A DNA stretch of 48,316 nt from assembly GCA_029062885.1 (NCBI GenBank), contig JAIDPH010000347.1, positions 1 through 48,316 on the forward strand, given 5' to 3'. A program made the translations under genes and the position numbers. The stretch comes from Lachnospiraceae bacterium (GTDB lineage Bacteria; Bacillota; Clostridia; Lachnospirales; Lachnospiraceae). Shown here piece by piece: positions 41,066 through 48,316 of this stretch (its first letter is position 1; every line of letters begins with the position of its first letter). Under the pieces are notes generated by a model, which did not search any database, was not told the origin of the DNA, and saw nothing but the letters and a program-made list of their open reading frames with translations.

Positions 41066-41467
41066 TTAAAAAGTCTCAATATAACTGCCTATTTTTTCTA
41101 CAATGTACTTAGCGTTTTCTACTAATTGTCTTGTCTCCTCTTTGCTGGCGACATAAAAATCATCATAATCAGATGCATTACGAATTTGTTCAGCACTCGC
41201 AATTTTTTGATAATCCTCTGGCGTAAAAGTACCATCTCCATTATAGATAAAACAGTAATTAAACTGCTTCAATCCTCCGTTGTGCGTTGTTACCTCAATC
41301 TGTTTCATTGCCAAAAGTGCTTTAATGCCTTTCTCAATTGCATAAAATGCTCTATTATTTGCCGATTTATATGAATCTCTTTCCAATAACCCGACCGCCT
41401 CTTCTAACAGCTCACCAGCTCTCTTCAATCTCACTTTTGCAAGTACATCATAATATTCTTTATCCAT
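41066..41467 (-). CDS. HEPN-domain protein (UPF0332-type), likely toxin of the pair
   Basis: 133 aa, all helical: LLEEAVGLLERDSYKSANNRAFYAIEKGIKALL, then IRNASDYDDFY. The HEPN RNase motif Rx4-6H is seen here as RNASDY with Tyr in place of His, the usual state of the UPF0332 branch. HEPN proteins paired with a minimal nucleotidyltransferase act as RNase toxins, neutralised in the MntA-HepT system by AMPylation. The gene overlaps its partner by 8 nt and has GAGG 6 nt upstream. AT-rich and flanked by duplicated DNA. Confidence 0.88.
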   Translation of the reverse strand: MDKEYYDVLAKVRLKRAGELLEEAVGLLERDSYKSANNRAFYAIEKGIKALLAMKQIEVTTHNGGLKQFNYCFIYNGDGTFTPEDYQKIASAEQIRNASDYDDFYVASKEETRQLVENAKYIVEKIGSYIETF

Positions 41468-41813
41468 ATAAAACCTCGCCCTCTAAATCTATATTCCGAA
41501 AATACAAATACCACGATTTCTTTTGAATAAATTCAGCATACGGCAGGCAGACAAAATTTACTACCGAGAAATATTTCATTGCCAATCGCATCGAAATTTC
41601 AGCAATTTTGTCATTGTACTTTTTTGATTCCAGTCTGTCACAAGCCGTGATGAGCGCAATATCAATATCTGAGTCCTGTGTATAATCTCCTCGTGCACAA
41701 GAACCATATAAAACCACCTTTATAAGATCTTCTCCCATTACTGCTTTTATCATTTCCGTAGTTTCTTTTTTTACTTTTTCAATAATAACATCGTTTAATA
41801 TAATTTCATCCAT
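41460..41813 (-). CDS. Minimal nucleotidyltransferase (MNT), likely antitoxin
   Basis: 117 aa. The nucleotidyltransferase fold has VLYGSCARGDYTQDSDIDIALIT, the GSxARG-SDxDxx motif with the two metal-binding Asp residues, followed by a third acidic strand region. In MntA-HepT systems this enzyme AMPylates the HEPN toxin. The start ATG 41813 has AGGAG 9 nt upstream. It is the first gene of the two-gene unit with its own promoter and a palindrome in the leader. Confidence 0.9.
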   Translation of the reverse strand: MDEIILNDVIIEKVKKETTEMIKAVMGEDLIKVVLYGSCARGDYTQDSDIDIALITACDRLESKKYNDKIAEISMRLAMKYFSVVNFVCLPYAEFIQKKSWYLYFRNIDLEGEVLYG

Positions 41814-41840
41814 CTGTTCTCACTCCTAATGTGATTACAA

Positions 41841-41868
41841 TAAGTTAGGACAATATATTGCTAACTTA
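41841..41868. promoter_or_regulatory. Inverted repeat in the MNT-HEPN leader
   Basis: TAAGTTAG / CTAACTTA (41841-41848 and 41861-41868), with AATATATT in the middle, between the predicted transcription start and the MNT ribosome binding site. It may be an autoregulatory operator or an mRNA hairpin. Confidence 0.5.
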
Positions 41869-41888
41869 AATATTTGTTCCTTAAATAA

Positions 41889-41917
41889 ATTATATCCAAT
41901 ATATTCAACCAGCTCAA
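41889..41917 (-). promoter_or_regulatory. Promoter of the MNT-HEPN pair
   Basis: On the minus strand TTGAGC (41912-41917), a 17-nt spacer and a perfect TATAAT (41889-41894). Confidence 0.6.
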
Positions 41918-41970
41918 TTATTTTTTATATGTTTCCATATCTAAAGGATTTCCTGGTTAAATACTCTTTC

Positions 41971-42801
41971 TTAGTTCATTTCGATCTTTGCCTTTTTCAC
42001 ATCATCAATAGTTTCTATTTCTCCTACATTAGTCATAATCCAAAAATAGTATTTCTTTCCGTCTATTTCATCTATTTGTATCACTTCATCCACTTTCTCT
42101 GAATTAACACTCATTGAGAAAATCTGCTCATCATCGGATACGCCCCATGCCGGTGCTTCTATCTCATCATAATCAACTCCACGCCACATAGTGTTTGCAA
42201 TGTCTTTTCGAATTGTTTCCTCCACCGTGTATCCTTCATAGCTTCCTACACCATCATACTTTAAGACTTTGCTTCCGGAACTATAAAACAGACCATTCTG
42301 CCCGAAAAACTCAAACTCAATAACACCTTCTGTTCTTTTAAAATAAACAAAAAATTTGTCTCCTACCTGTATACGATAAATCTCTTCCAACTCATTCTGA
42401 TTGGTGCTCTTTTTTTCAAATTCTATCTCATGTTCCAAAATACTTCCTAAATCGTCATATCCCTTACTTCCAATACCTGATGAATAAGCACAAAGATATC
42501 CATTATTTCCGTTAAAAGCTTTTTGTAACTTAATCGTTTCTGACATACCTTTTCCCAAATTTACCATCAGCACTATAAAAATCGCCATGCTCAAAACATC
42601 TAATATCATGATTCGCGGAACTGCACATTTTGGTTCTTTCAATAGTATTACTATTAATATTACTTCTATAAAACAGCAAATTATGAAAGGTATAAGCCTG
42701 ATTTTTACATCATCTACATATTCTATTATTACATAACCCATAAACATCAATGATAATATTGAAAACACAGCAATTCTTATGAATTTGATACTATTTTTCA
42801 T
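41971..42801 (-). CDS. Unrecognised membrane protein with extracellular domain, 276 aa
   Basis: Three to four membrane helices in the first 110 residues (FIRIAVFSILSLMFMGYVII, LIPFIICCFIEVILIVILL, IMILDVLSMAIFIVLMVNLG) precede a soluble, acidic domain of about 170 aa with many aromatic residues (KYYFWIMTNVGEIETIDDV at the end). I do not recognise the family. The start is ATG 42801 with GGAG 6 nt upstream; the track's TTG lies beyond that site. A broken second copy lies 1.3-1.8 kb downstream, and the MNT-HEPN pair sits between the copies. Confidence 0.8.
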   Translation of the reverse strand: MKNSIKFIRIAVFSILSLMFMGYVIIEYVDDVKIRLIPFIICCFIEVILIVILLKEPKCAVPRIMILDVLSMAIFIVLMVNLGKGMSETIKLQKAFNGNNGYLCAYSSGIGSKGYDDLGSILEHEIEFEKKSTNQNELEEIYRIQVGDKFFVYFKRTEGVIEFEFFGQNGLFYSSGSKVLKYDGVGSYEGYTVEETIRKDIANTMWRGVDYDEIEAPAWGVSDDEQIFSMSVNSEKVDEVIQIDEIDGKKYYFWIMTNVGEIETIDDVKKAKIEMN

Positions 42802-42913
42802 CTTTTTCTCCAATACATTTTCTATTTGACCGTAAAAAAGTCACTTATTATAATTGCTTACTTATAACTTTATAATAACACAAAAAAACAACCCTGCAAA
42901 TATGATAAGTAAC

Positions 42914-42957
42914 AGAAAAAGACCAGCGCACTATAGCCTAGTACGCCAGCCTCTTTT
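42914..42957 (-). terminator. Terminator after glnN
   Basis: On the minus strand AGGCTGGCGTACTA pairs (with G-U wobbles) with TAGTGCGCTGGTCT, followed by TTTTTCTGTTAC, about 30 nt after the glnN stop. Confidence 0.8.
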
Positions 42958-42983
42958 CATTTTCTGCTCTTTCCGTCTATATA

Positions 42984-45095
42984 TTAAATCTCAAACATCA
43001 ACTCGCCGTAAGTAGGAATCGGCCAGATTTCCTTATCGACGATCATTTCCAGTTCGTCAGCGGGTACGCGGAGTTCTTCCATAGCAGCTTTTACGGTATC
43101 TTTGTAGAAGAATGCCTGCGCTTTTATATCTTCCATAGCAGATGCTTCTTCTTCAAGTTTCTTCAATTTGGCAAGAGCGACCTGCATAGAAGCTAACTTC
43201 GTACTTACAGTTTTCAAAAGCTCAATCTGTACAGACGCATCCGCGCCTGCTTCCTCAACTGCATTAACTGTGTCCGCAAGCGATTTTGTATATTTAACAA
43301 CAGCCGGGATAATCTGCTTGCCTGCCATATCAATCATAGTCAGAGCTTCGATGTTGATTGTCTTAGCATAGGTCTCGTAAATAATCTCCTCACGGGATTC
43401 CAGTTCAACCTTTGTAAAGATACCAAACTTCTCAAACAGCTTTACAGCTTTATCCGTTGTGATGGTGTCGGCTGCTTCAATCATGGATTTAATATTTGGA
43501 AGTCCTCTCTTCTCTGCCTCTGCAACCCACTCATCAGCATAGCCGTTGCCGTTAAAAATGATTCTCTGATGTTTAGTCAGATACTCCTTAATCAAATCAT
43601 GAATAGCTTCTTCAAGGTCATCTGCTTTCTCCAGCCTGTCTGCCGCTTCACAGAAAGCTTCCGCAACAATAGCATTCAATGTTGTGTTAGGGCTTGCAAT
43701 GGAATCTGCTGAACCAACCATACGGAACTCAAATTTATTTCCGGTGAATGCAAACGGAGAAGTTCTGTTTCTGTCAGTAGCATCCTTCTGGAAATCAGGC
43801 AGTGTCGAAACACCGGTCAGAAGCTTGCCGCCCTCTTTAACAGTGGTAGCCGCGCCTGTTTCAATAAGCTGGTTTACAACATCTTCAAGCTGCTCTCCGA
43901 GGAAAACCGAAATAATTGCCGGGGGCGCTTCATTCGCACCAAGTCTGTGGTCATTGCCGACGTCTGACGCAGACTGTCTGAGAAGATCGGCATGTGTATC
44001 AACCGCTTTAAGTATGCATGCAAGAACCAACAAGAACTGTATGTTTTCATTCGGCGTATCACCGGGATCCAGAAGATTCACACCGTTATCCGTTGTAATA
44101 GACCAGTTGTTATGCTTACCGGAACCATTAACGCCTGCGTATGGTTTCTCATGAAGCAGACACCTCATGCCATGTGATACGGCAACTCTTTTCATTGTTT
44201 CCATTACGATCTGGTTGTGGTCTACCGCAATATTAGCTGTCTCATAGATTGGCGCCAGTTCATGCTGTGCGGGCGCAACTTCGTTATGCTGTGTTTTAGC
44301 TGTAACTCCCAGCTTCCAAAGTTCCTTATTCAGGTCTTTCATAAACCCGCCGACACGTTCTCTGATTACGCCGAAATAATGGTCCTCCATCTCCTGACCC
44401 TTTGGTGCAGGTGCGCCGAAAAGTGTACGTCCGGCGAACATCAGATCCGTTCTCTTCATATATAAGCCTTCATCTACAAGAAAATATTCCTGTTCAGGTC
44501 CTACGCTTGATACGACTTTGGTAGCTTCCGTATTTCCGAATAAACGGACAATGCGAAGCGCCTGTTGGCTCAACGCCTCCATAGAACGCAGAAGTGGCGT
44601 CTTTTTATCCAGCGCCTCACCTGTATAAGAACAGAATGCGGTAGGAATACAAAGGACAGGTCCGCATGATGACTCTTTCAAGAATGCAGGGGAGGTAATA
44701 TCCCATGCCGTATATCCTCTCGCCTCAAAAGTTGCACGAAGTCCACCCGAAGGGAAAGATGAGGCATCCGGCTCACCCTTTATAAGCTCTTTTCCGGAAA
44801 ACTCTGTCAACATATTACCAACCTCATCCGGATGTGTTACAAAAGCATCATGCTTCTCAGCCGTAATACCCGTCAAAGGCTGGAACCAGTGTGTATAGTG
44901 CGTCGCACCGTTTTCCACAGCCCAGTCCTTCATGGCTTTCGCAACAACATTCGCAATGTCCATGGACAGCTCGCCGCCCTCGTTCATAACCCTTACCACT
45001 TCTTTGTAAGCACCCTTTGTAAGCCGTTCTCTCATCTTGGTAAGTGTAAACAAGTTCTTTGCAAAAATTTCTTCCACATTAAAAACTTCACTCAT
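42984..45095 (-). CDS. glnN: Type III glutamine synthetase
   Basis: 703 aa, the large GSIII class found in Bacteroides, cyanobacteria and clostridia. It makes glutamine from glutamate, ammonia and ATP as a dodecamer. The N-terminal segment is GATHYTHWFQPLTG; catalytic signatures include VGPEQEYFLVD, KTQHNEVAPAQHELAPIY and NGSGKHNNWS; an extended helical C-terminus follows. The start ATG 45095 has GGGAAGGG 8 nt upstream; the track version runs into the attenuator. It is the only gene of its unit, behind a regulated-looking leader. Confidence 0.97.
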   Translation of the reverse strand: MSEVFNVEEIFAKNLFTLTKMRERLTKGAYKEVVRVMNEGGELSMDIANVVAKAMKDWAVENGATHYTHWFQPLTGITAEKHDAFVTHPDEVGNMLTEFSGKELIKGEPDASSFPSGGLRATFEARGYTAWDITSPAFLKESSCGPVLCIPTAFCSYTGEALDKKTPLLRSMEALSQQALRIVRLFGNTEATKVVSSVGPEQEYFLVDEGLYMKRTDLMFAGRTLFGAPAPKGQEMEDHYFGVIRERVGGFMKDLNKELWKLGVTAKTQHNEVAPAQHELAPIYETANIAVDHNQIVMETMKRVAVSHGMRCLLHEKPYAGVNGSGKHNNWSITTDNGVNLLDPGDTPNENIQFLLVLACILKAVDTHADLLRQSASDVGNDHRLGANEAPPAIISVFLGEQLEDVVNQLIETGAATTVKEGGKLLTGVSTLPDFQKDATDRNRTSPFAFTGNKFEFRMVGSADSIASPNTTLNAIVAEAFCEAADRLEKADDLEEAIHDLIKEYLTKHQRIIFNGNGYADEWVAEAEKRGLPNIKSMIEAADTITTDKAVKLFEKFGIFTKVELESREEIIYETYAKTINIEALTMIDMAGKQIIPAVVKYTKSLADTVNAVEEAGADASVQIELLKTVSTKLASMQVALAKLKKLEEEASAMEDIKAQAFFYKDTVKAAMEELRVPADELEMIVDKEIWPIPTYGELMFEI

Positions 45096-45126
45096 TCTTA
45101 ACACCCTTCCCTTCCCGGTATTACAG

Positions 45127-45158
45127 TAAAAAAATGCTCCAAAAAAACTTTGGAACAT
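45127..45158 (-). terminator. Attenuator-like terminator in the glnN leader
   Basis: On the minus strand ATGTTCCAAA / TTTGGAGCAT (45149-45158 and 45134-45143) with one wobble and a 5-nt loop, followed by seven Ts, ending about 30 nt before glnN. A competing hairpin TTTTGAAC-GAAGAT-GTTCCAAA overlaps its 5' arm and could act as an antiterminator. Confidence 0.7.
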
Positions 45159-45204
45159 CTTCGTTCAAAATACCATATGCATAAATACTATTTAATTTAT
45201 AAGT

Positions 45205-45215
45205 GGTCATTGACC
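45205..45215. promoter_or_regulatory. Palindrome at the glnN transcription start
   Basis: GGTCATTGACC, 5-bp arms around one base, directly at or just after the predicted start of transcription: an operator-like position. Confidence 0.4.
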
Positions 45216-45223
45216 CTTTCTTT

Positions 45224-45252
45224 AAGATACTCTTGTTTTCCCGAAAATGCAA
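45224..45252 (-). promoter_or_regulatory. Candidate promoter of glnN
   Basis: On the minus strand TTGCAT (45247-45252), a 17-nt spacer and TATCTT (45224-45229). The leader would be about 120 nt, long enough to hold the antiterminator and terminator hairpins. Confidence 0.5.
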
Positions 45253-45278
45253 TACCTATATTTGAACTTTGTATAATT

Positions 45279-45301
45279 TGCAAAAAATGAAGCTTTTTGC
45301 A
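45279..45301 (-). terminator. Inverted repeat between trhP and glnN, possible terminator
   Basis: TGCAAAAA / TTTTTGCA, a perfect 8-bp stem with a 7-nt loop, about 40-65 nt after the trhP stop. There is no T-tract beyond the stem, so it may instead be an operator upstream of glnN. Confidence 0.4.
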
Positions 45302-45342
45302 CAAAGTCATATGTTCATATTACACAAATAATAAATTCTTAT

Positions 45343-46569
45343 TTATCCATTCCTCATCCTCATAATATCATACTTCTCGGGAGCCTTTGATAACTCGATA
45401 TCAATAATCTGTCCCGCATGCGGGCAGCTTTCTACTTCTTCCCCTTCCTCATTATACATATGCAATACCTTAACCGGAATATTTCTACCGTCCGGTTTCA
45501 TAATTTCTATTTCGTCTCCCACACAGAATTTATTCCGCTGTCTGAACCTTGCAAGTCCTTTTTCATCAACAGAATCTATGATTCCCAGATAAACATATTC
45601 AATTACATAGGTATTGTTATCATAAATCTGTGTCGTTTCATCCGGTCTGCCAAAATAGAAGCCTGTCGAGAACTGGCGGTATGTACACTTGGATATTTCA
45701 TCCTGATACCAGCCCATATTAGTGCGGTACTTCTCCTCCGATTCCAGATAGTCGTCTATTGCTCTGCGATATGTACGTGCGACTGTGGCAACATAGAGAG
45801 CAGTTTTCATCCTTCCCTCTATCTTGAAGCTGTCGATTCCCGCATCTATCATTTCCGGAATATGCTCTATCATACACAGATCCTTGGAGTTAAAAATATA
45901 TGTACCTCTCTCGTTTTCATAGACAGGAAGGTACTCTCCCGGACGGGTTTCCTCTACTACCGCATATTTCCAACGGCATGGATGCGTGCAGGCTCCCTGA
46001 TTAGAATCTCTTCCGGTAAAATAATTACTCAAAAGGCAGCGTCCTGAATAAGAGATACACATTGAACCATGAATAAAACTCTCAATCTCCATCTCCTCCG
46101 GTATTTTCTCCCGAATTTCTTTAATCTCACGAAGGGAAAGTTCTCTTGCGGACACAACTCTCTTTGCACCCTGTTCATGCCAAAACCGGTAAGTCATATA
46201 ATTGGTATTATTAGCCTGTGTGGATACGTGAATATCTATTTCAGGGCAGATTTCCTTTGCCAGCATAAACATACCGGGGTCCGCAATAATAAGAGCATCC
46301 GGTTTCATTTCTTTTAATTCTCTAAAATATTCCGTCGCGCCCTCAATGTCGTTATTATGCGCCAGAATATTTGCCGTTACGTGTACACGCACTCCGTATT
46401 TATGCGCAAAGTCAATTCCCTCAATCATCTCTTCTTTAGTGAAATTTTTCGCCTTAGCACGCAGTCCGAAAACTTCTCCGCCAATATAAACCGCATCGGC
46501 GCCAAATATTACCGCTGTCTTCAGCACTTCCAGACTCCCCGCCGGAATCAGCAACTCCGGTTTCCTCAT
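45343..46569 (-). CDS. trhP: Peptidase U32-family tRNA hydroxylation protein TrhP
   Basis: 408 aa, called peptidase U32 by old annotation. It has PELLIPAGSLEVLKTAVIFGADAVYIGG at the N-terminus and the family signature FIHGSMCISYSGRCLLSNY...GACTHPCRW, whose Cys residues would bind an iron-sulfur cluster. TrhP (B. subtilis YrrN/YrrO) makes 5-hydroxyuridine at tRNA position 34, with prephenate-linked chemistry. Gene order with trmR supports the assignment. AAAGGAG is 13 nt from the ATG. Only one U32 gene is present where B. subtilis has two. Confidence 0.92.
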   Translation of the reverse strand: MRKPELLIPAGSLEVLKTAVIFGADAVYIGGEVFGLRAKAKNFTKEEMIEGIDFAHKYGVRVHVTANILAHNNDIEGATEYFRELKEMKPDALIIADPGMFMLAKEICPEIDIHVSTQANNTNYMTYRFWHEQGAKRVVSARELSLREIKEIREKIPEEMEIESFIHGSMCISYSGRCLLSNYFTGRDSNQGACTHPCRWKYAVVEETRPGEYLPVYENERGTYIFNSKDLCMIEHIPEMIDAGIDSFKIEGRMKTALYVATVARTYRRAIDDYLESEEKYRTNMGWYQDEISKCTYRQFSTGFYFGRPDETTQIYDNNTYVIEYVYLGIIDSVDEKGLARFRQRNKFCVGDEIEIMKPDGRNIPVKVLHMYNEEGEEVESCPHAGQIIDIELSKAPEKYDIMRMRNG

Positions 46570-46595
46570 ATCAATAACTAAACTCCTTTCTCATC

Positions 46596-47237
46596 CTATA
46601 TCTTCACACTCACCGTAATGCCATCTCCTACCGGCAGAACAGCCGTCGTAAGCTGTGGATGGTGTTTCAGCTCATACAGATAATCCCGCATTCTGGTATG
46701 TATCGTTCGATTTCTTCTTGTCACTGCATATCTGGACTGAATGATGTCCCCATCCTGCAGCACATTGTCGGATAAAAGAATCCCGCCTTCCGGCATCAGC
46801 CGCAACACTTCCGGTAAAAAGTTTATGTACTGTCCCTTAGCGGCATCCATGAAAATAAAATCAAATACTCCTTCCAGCTTTGGCAACAATTCTAAAGCGT
46901 CTCCTTCCAGCAGCGTAATACTGTCTTCCTTGCCGGCACGCTTAAAGTTTTCTTTTGCAACCGGAATTCTCTTTTCATATTTCTCTATAGTAGTTATCCT
47001 ACAGCCCTTCGGGGCATACTCGCTCATTAATAATGTAGAAAAGCCAATGGCGCATCCGACTTCCAGAATTGACATAGGCTTTTTCATTGCAAGCAGCAGC
47101 TTGATGAAGCTCTGCATCTCGGTTCGAATTATCGGCACATCGGTCTTTTTGGCTTCCTTTTCTATTTCATTTAAAAAAGGAGTATTGCCCGGATCCAGAG
47201 AATTAATAAATGCTACTGTACGCTCATTTACTATCAT
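46596..47237 (-). CDS. trmR: tRNA 5-hydroxyuridine methyltransferase TrmR (class I SAM)
   Basis: 213 aa of the O-methyltransferase-3 family. The SAM-binding motif is SILEVGCAIGFSTLL near residue 60, followed by ITTIEKYEKR and the metal/catalytic FIFMDAAKGQY and LLSDNVLQDG. In B. subtilis YrrM/TrmR methylates ho5U34 to mo5U34 using the product of TrhP, encoded next. The start overlaps the previous gene's stop by 14 nt; the ribosome binding site is GGAGG. Confidence 0.94.
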   Translation of the reverse strand: MIVNERTVAFINSLDPGNTPFLNEIEKEAKKTDVPIIRTEMQSFIKLLLAMKKPMSILEVGCAIGFSTLLMSEYAPKGCRITTIEKYEKRIPVAKENFKRAGKEDSITLLEGDALELLPKLEGVFDFIFMDAAKGQYINFLPEVLRLMPEGGILLSDNVLQDGDIIQSRYAVTRRNRTIHTRMRDYLYELKHHPQLTTAVLPVGDGITVSVKI

Positions 47238-47619
47238 CCTCTTCCTCCGCTTCTACATAGTCTGCTGTCATAATCTCCAACATCTCCTCTACCTTCATAG
47301 AAGTATTAAGATCATATATTCCGGGCACAATCTTTCCGTGATATTCCGAAAGAAGCTCCTGTATATAAAATAGGTTTGCATCCCTGATAAGCCCTTTTTC
47401 CTGAAGTGTTTCGCCTATATCTTTCACGGAATCTTCACTTTTTACATAAATGCTGATTGTCCTGCCTTCTCCAAAAGTCATCGGTTCCTCAGCAAAAACT
47501 CTGTATCCGTAGTCATAAGCCTTTATAGCCGTATTGTAGACAAACATAACAATAAAGACCGCCGCCACTATTTTAATGCAAGTTTCCACGATTGAACCTA
47601 TTATTTGCTTTATGTCCAT
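47224..47619 (-). CDS. Short MltG/YceG-like protein without transglycosylase domain
   Basis: 131 aa. One N-terminal membrane helix (IKIVAAVFIVMFVYNTAIKAYDYG) is followed by a LysM-like YceG N-terminal segment (ISIYVKSEDSVKDIGETLQEKGLIRDANLFYIQELLSEYHGKIVPGIYDLN). The catalytic part of MltG, with its active-site Glu, is absent. Position matches yrrL (mltG) upstream of yrrM in B. subtilis. It ends in an acidic tail and overlaps trmR. It is probably not a lytic enzyme; a septal or regulatory role is a guess. Confidence 0.85.
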   Translation of the reverse strand: MDIKQIIGSIVETCIKIVAAVFIVMFVYNTAIKAYDYGYRVFAEEPMTFGEGRTISIYVKSEDSVKDIGETLQEKGLIRDANLFYIQELLSEYHGKIVPGIYDLNTSMKVEEMLEIMTADYVEAEEEDDSK

Positions 47620-47654
47620 CTAAAACCTCCCCGCTGAACCTATGGTTCAGAGTT

Positions 47655-47990
47655 TTACTCAAAATCCAGTCCTGCCATAATCCACACATTAACTTCCTGC
47701 ATCATACGGCAAAATGCAAGCTCCGCTCTTAAGAAATTATCTACCAGCGGATTCTCTCTGAATTTTTCATTTTCTCTCTCAAATGCGTCCAGCTTATCAA
47801 ACAGTTCGTCGCCTTGTGCATCCGTATTCTGCATAGCAAAGTTCTTCTGTCGGAATTCCCTGACTTTTTCAAACAGTTCCGGTTGCTCTTTAAGTTTCCT
47901 TTTCTGATAATCATATTCTTTGTAAATATCCGTGTTCATAATCTCTTGAACAAAATTCTCAGTAGCTTTTGTCACAATGCTGTCTGCCAT
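47655..47990 (-). CDS. YlbF/YmcA-family regulator
   Basis: 111 aa, all helical, with the YlbF core (FVQEIMNTDIYKEYDYQKRKLKEQPELFEKVREFRQKNF). In B. subtilis YlbF, YmcA and YaaT form a complex that directs RNase Y to particular transcripts. Being next to an RNase J gene fits an RNA-processing context, but a complex here is only inferred. The ribosome binding site GGGAG is 8 nt upstream. Confidence 0.9.
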   Translation of the reverse strand: MADSIVTKATENFVQEIMNTDIYKEYDYQKRKLKEQPELFEKVREFRQKNFAMQNTDAQGDELFDKLDAFERENEKFRENPLVDNFLRAELAFCRMMQEVNVWIMAGLDFE

Positions 47991-48013
47991 GATGTCTTCT
48001 CCCTATCGTATCA

Positions 48014-48316
48014 TTAGACTTCCATAATAATCGGTAATATCATCGGACGCCTCTGTGTTTTCTTCCATACAAAATCACTAAGCACATCTTTAATTGTAGA
48101 CTTTAGTTTGCCCCAATCAGTCTGACCTTTGCTTAAGCATCCTTCAACTGCGCTATCCACCAACAACCTTGCTTCTTCCAAAAGTTCATCTGATTCTCTT
48201 ACATATACAAATCCCCTTGATACAATATCCGGTCCCGATACAAGCTGGCTTCCATATGAATCAAGAGCCATCACGACAATCATAATACCATCTTCCGCCA
48301 GATGCTGTCTATCCCT
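48014..48316 (-). CDS. rnj: Ribonuclease J, C-terminal part (5' end outside window)
   Basis: The frame is open to the window edge; 100 C-terminal residues are visible (DRQHLAEDGIMIVVMALD...). It matches the beta-CASP RNase J end: SGPDIVSRGFVYVRESDELLEEARLLV, then DVLSDFVWKKTQRRPMILPIIMEV. RNase J is a 5'-3' exo- and endonuclease of Firmicutes mRNA decay. The catalytic metallo-beta-lactamase part is beyond the edge. The ORF-track start at 48283 is internal. Confidence 0.93.
   Translation of the reverse strand, partial: RDRQHLAEDGIMIVVMALDSYGSQLVSGPDIVSRGFVYVRESDELLEEARLLVDSAVEGCLSKGQTDWGKLKSTIKDVLSDFVWKKTQRRPMILPIIMEV

Noticed and set aside
43684-44154. Plus-strand ORF of 156 aa
   Set aside because: Antisense shadow of glnN.
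1-48316. CRISPR array, rRNA operon, prophage or insertion sequence
   Set aside because: No regularly spaced repeats, rRNA signature, integrase, transposase or phage structural gene was seen.

Overview
The window looks like chromosomal DNA of a motile, anaerobic, low-to-medium GC Firmicute, most likely a member of the Lachnospiraceae (Clostridium cluster XIVa). The grounds are a 2[4Fe-4S] ferredoxin, a type III glutamine synthetase, Bacillus/Clostridium-type gene orders (gdpP-rplI-dnaB, rpsF-ssb-rpsR, cdaA-cdaR-glmM, comFC-yvyF, mbl-flhO-flhP, ftsEX-M23 hydrolase-ctp, trmR-trhP), AGGAGG-type ribosome binding sites and SigA-like promoters. Family assignments were made by eye from the protein sequences; no database search was possible. 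Layout: 1-3.6 kb is the most accessory-looking part, with a ferredoxin tail, an unrecognised 371-aa protein, a lipoprotein, a membrane-anchored XRE regulator divergent from an unknown gene, and a GNAT acetyltransferase. From 3.7 kb nearly everything lies on the minus strand. 3.7-8.3 kb holds a MerR-like protein, dnaB, rplI and the c-di-AMP phosphodiesterase gdpP. 8.5-13.9 kb holds an acyltransferase-3 protein, rpsR-ssb-rpsF, a DUF951 protein, a SIR2 deacylase, leuA and an HPr-type carrier. 14-22.4 kb is one probable operon: recD2, comFC, yvyF, two unknown membrane proteins, cdaA, cdaR, glmM. 22.5-25.6 kb is mbl with flagellar rod genes; 25.9-30.8 kb is uvrB-uvrA. 31.2-36.6 kb is a cell-separation cluster: PucR-like regulator, ftsE, ftsX, coiled-coil M23 endopeptidase and S41 protease. 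36.8-40.5 kb holds a divergent WecG/TagA-like protein, a YjfB-like motility protein (plus strand), a CPBP protease, cvfB and an acyl-ACP thioesterase. 40.5-42.8 kb is a small accessory island beside tRNA-Gln(CUG): a nucleotidyltransferase/HEPN toxin-antitoxin pair between an intact and a broken copy of an unknown membrane protein gene. 43-48.3 kb holds glnN, trhP, trmR, a short MltG-like protein, a YlbF-family protein and the 3' end of an RNase J gene. Functional links: both c-di-AMP synthesis (cdaA/cdaR) and breakdown (gdpP) are encoded here, together with glmM. FtsEX probably gates the adjacent M23 hydrolase. TrhP and TrmR catalyse consecutive steps of wobble-uridine (mo5U34) modification. 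The most unusual non-coding feature is a pair of about 84-nt hairpin elements, inverted relative to each other, between ctp and the uvrB promoter. Other non-coding signals of interest are a terminator-like attenuator in front of glnN, an operator-like palindrome between the XRE gene and its divergent neighbour, and a cluster of overlapping hairpins between leuA and the SIR2 gene.
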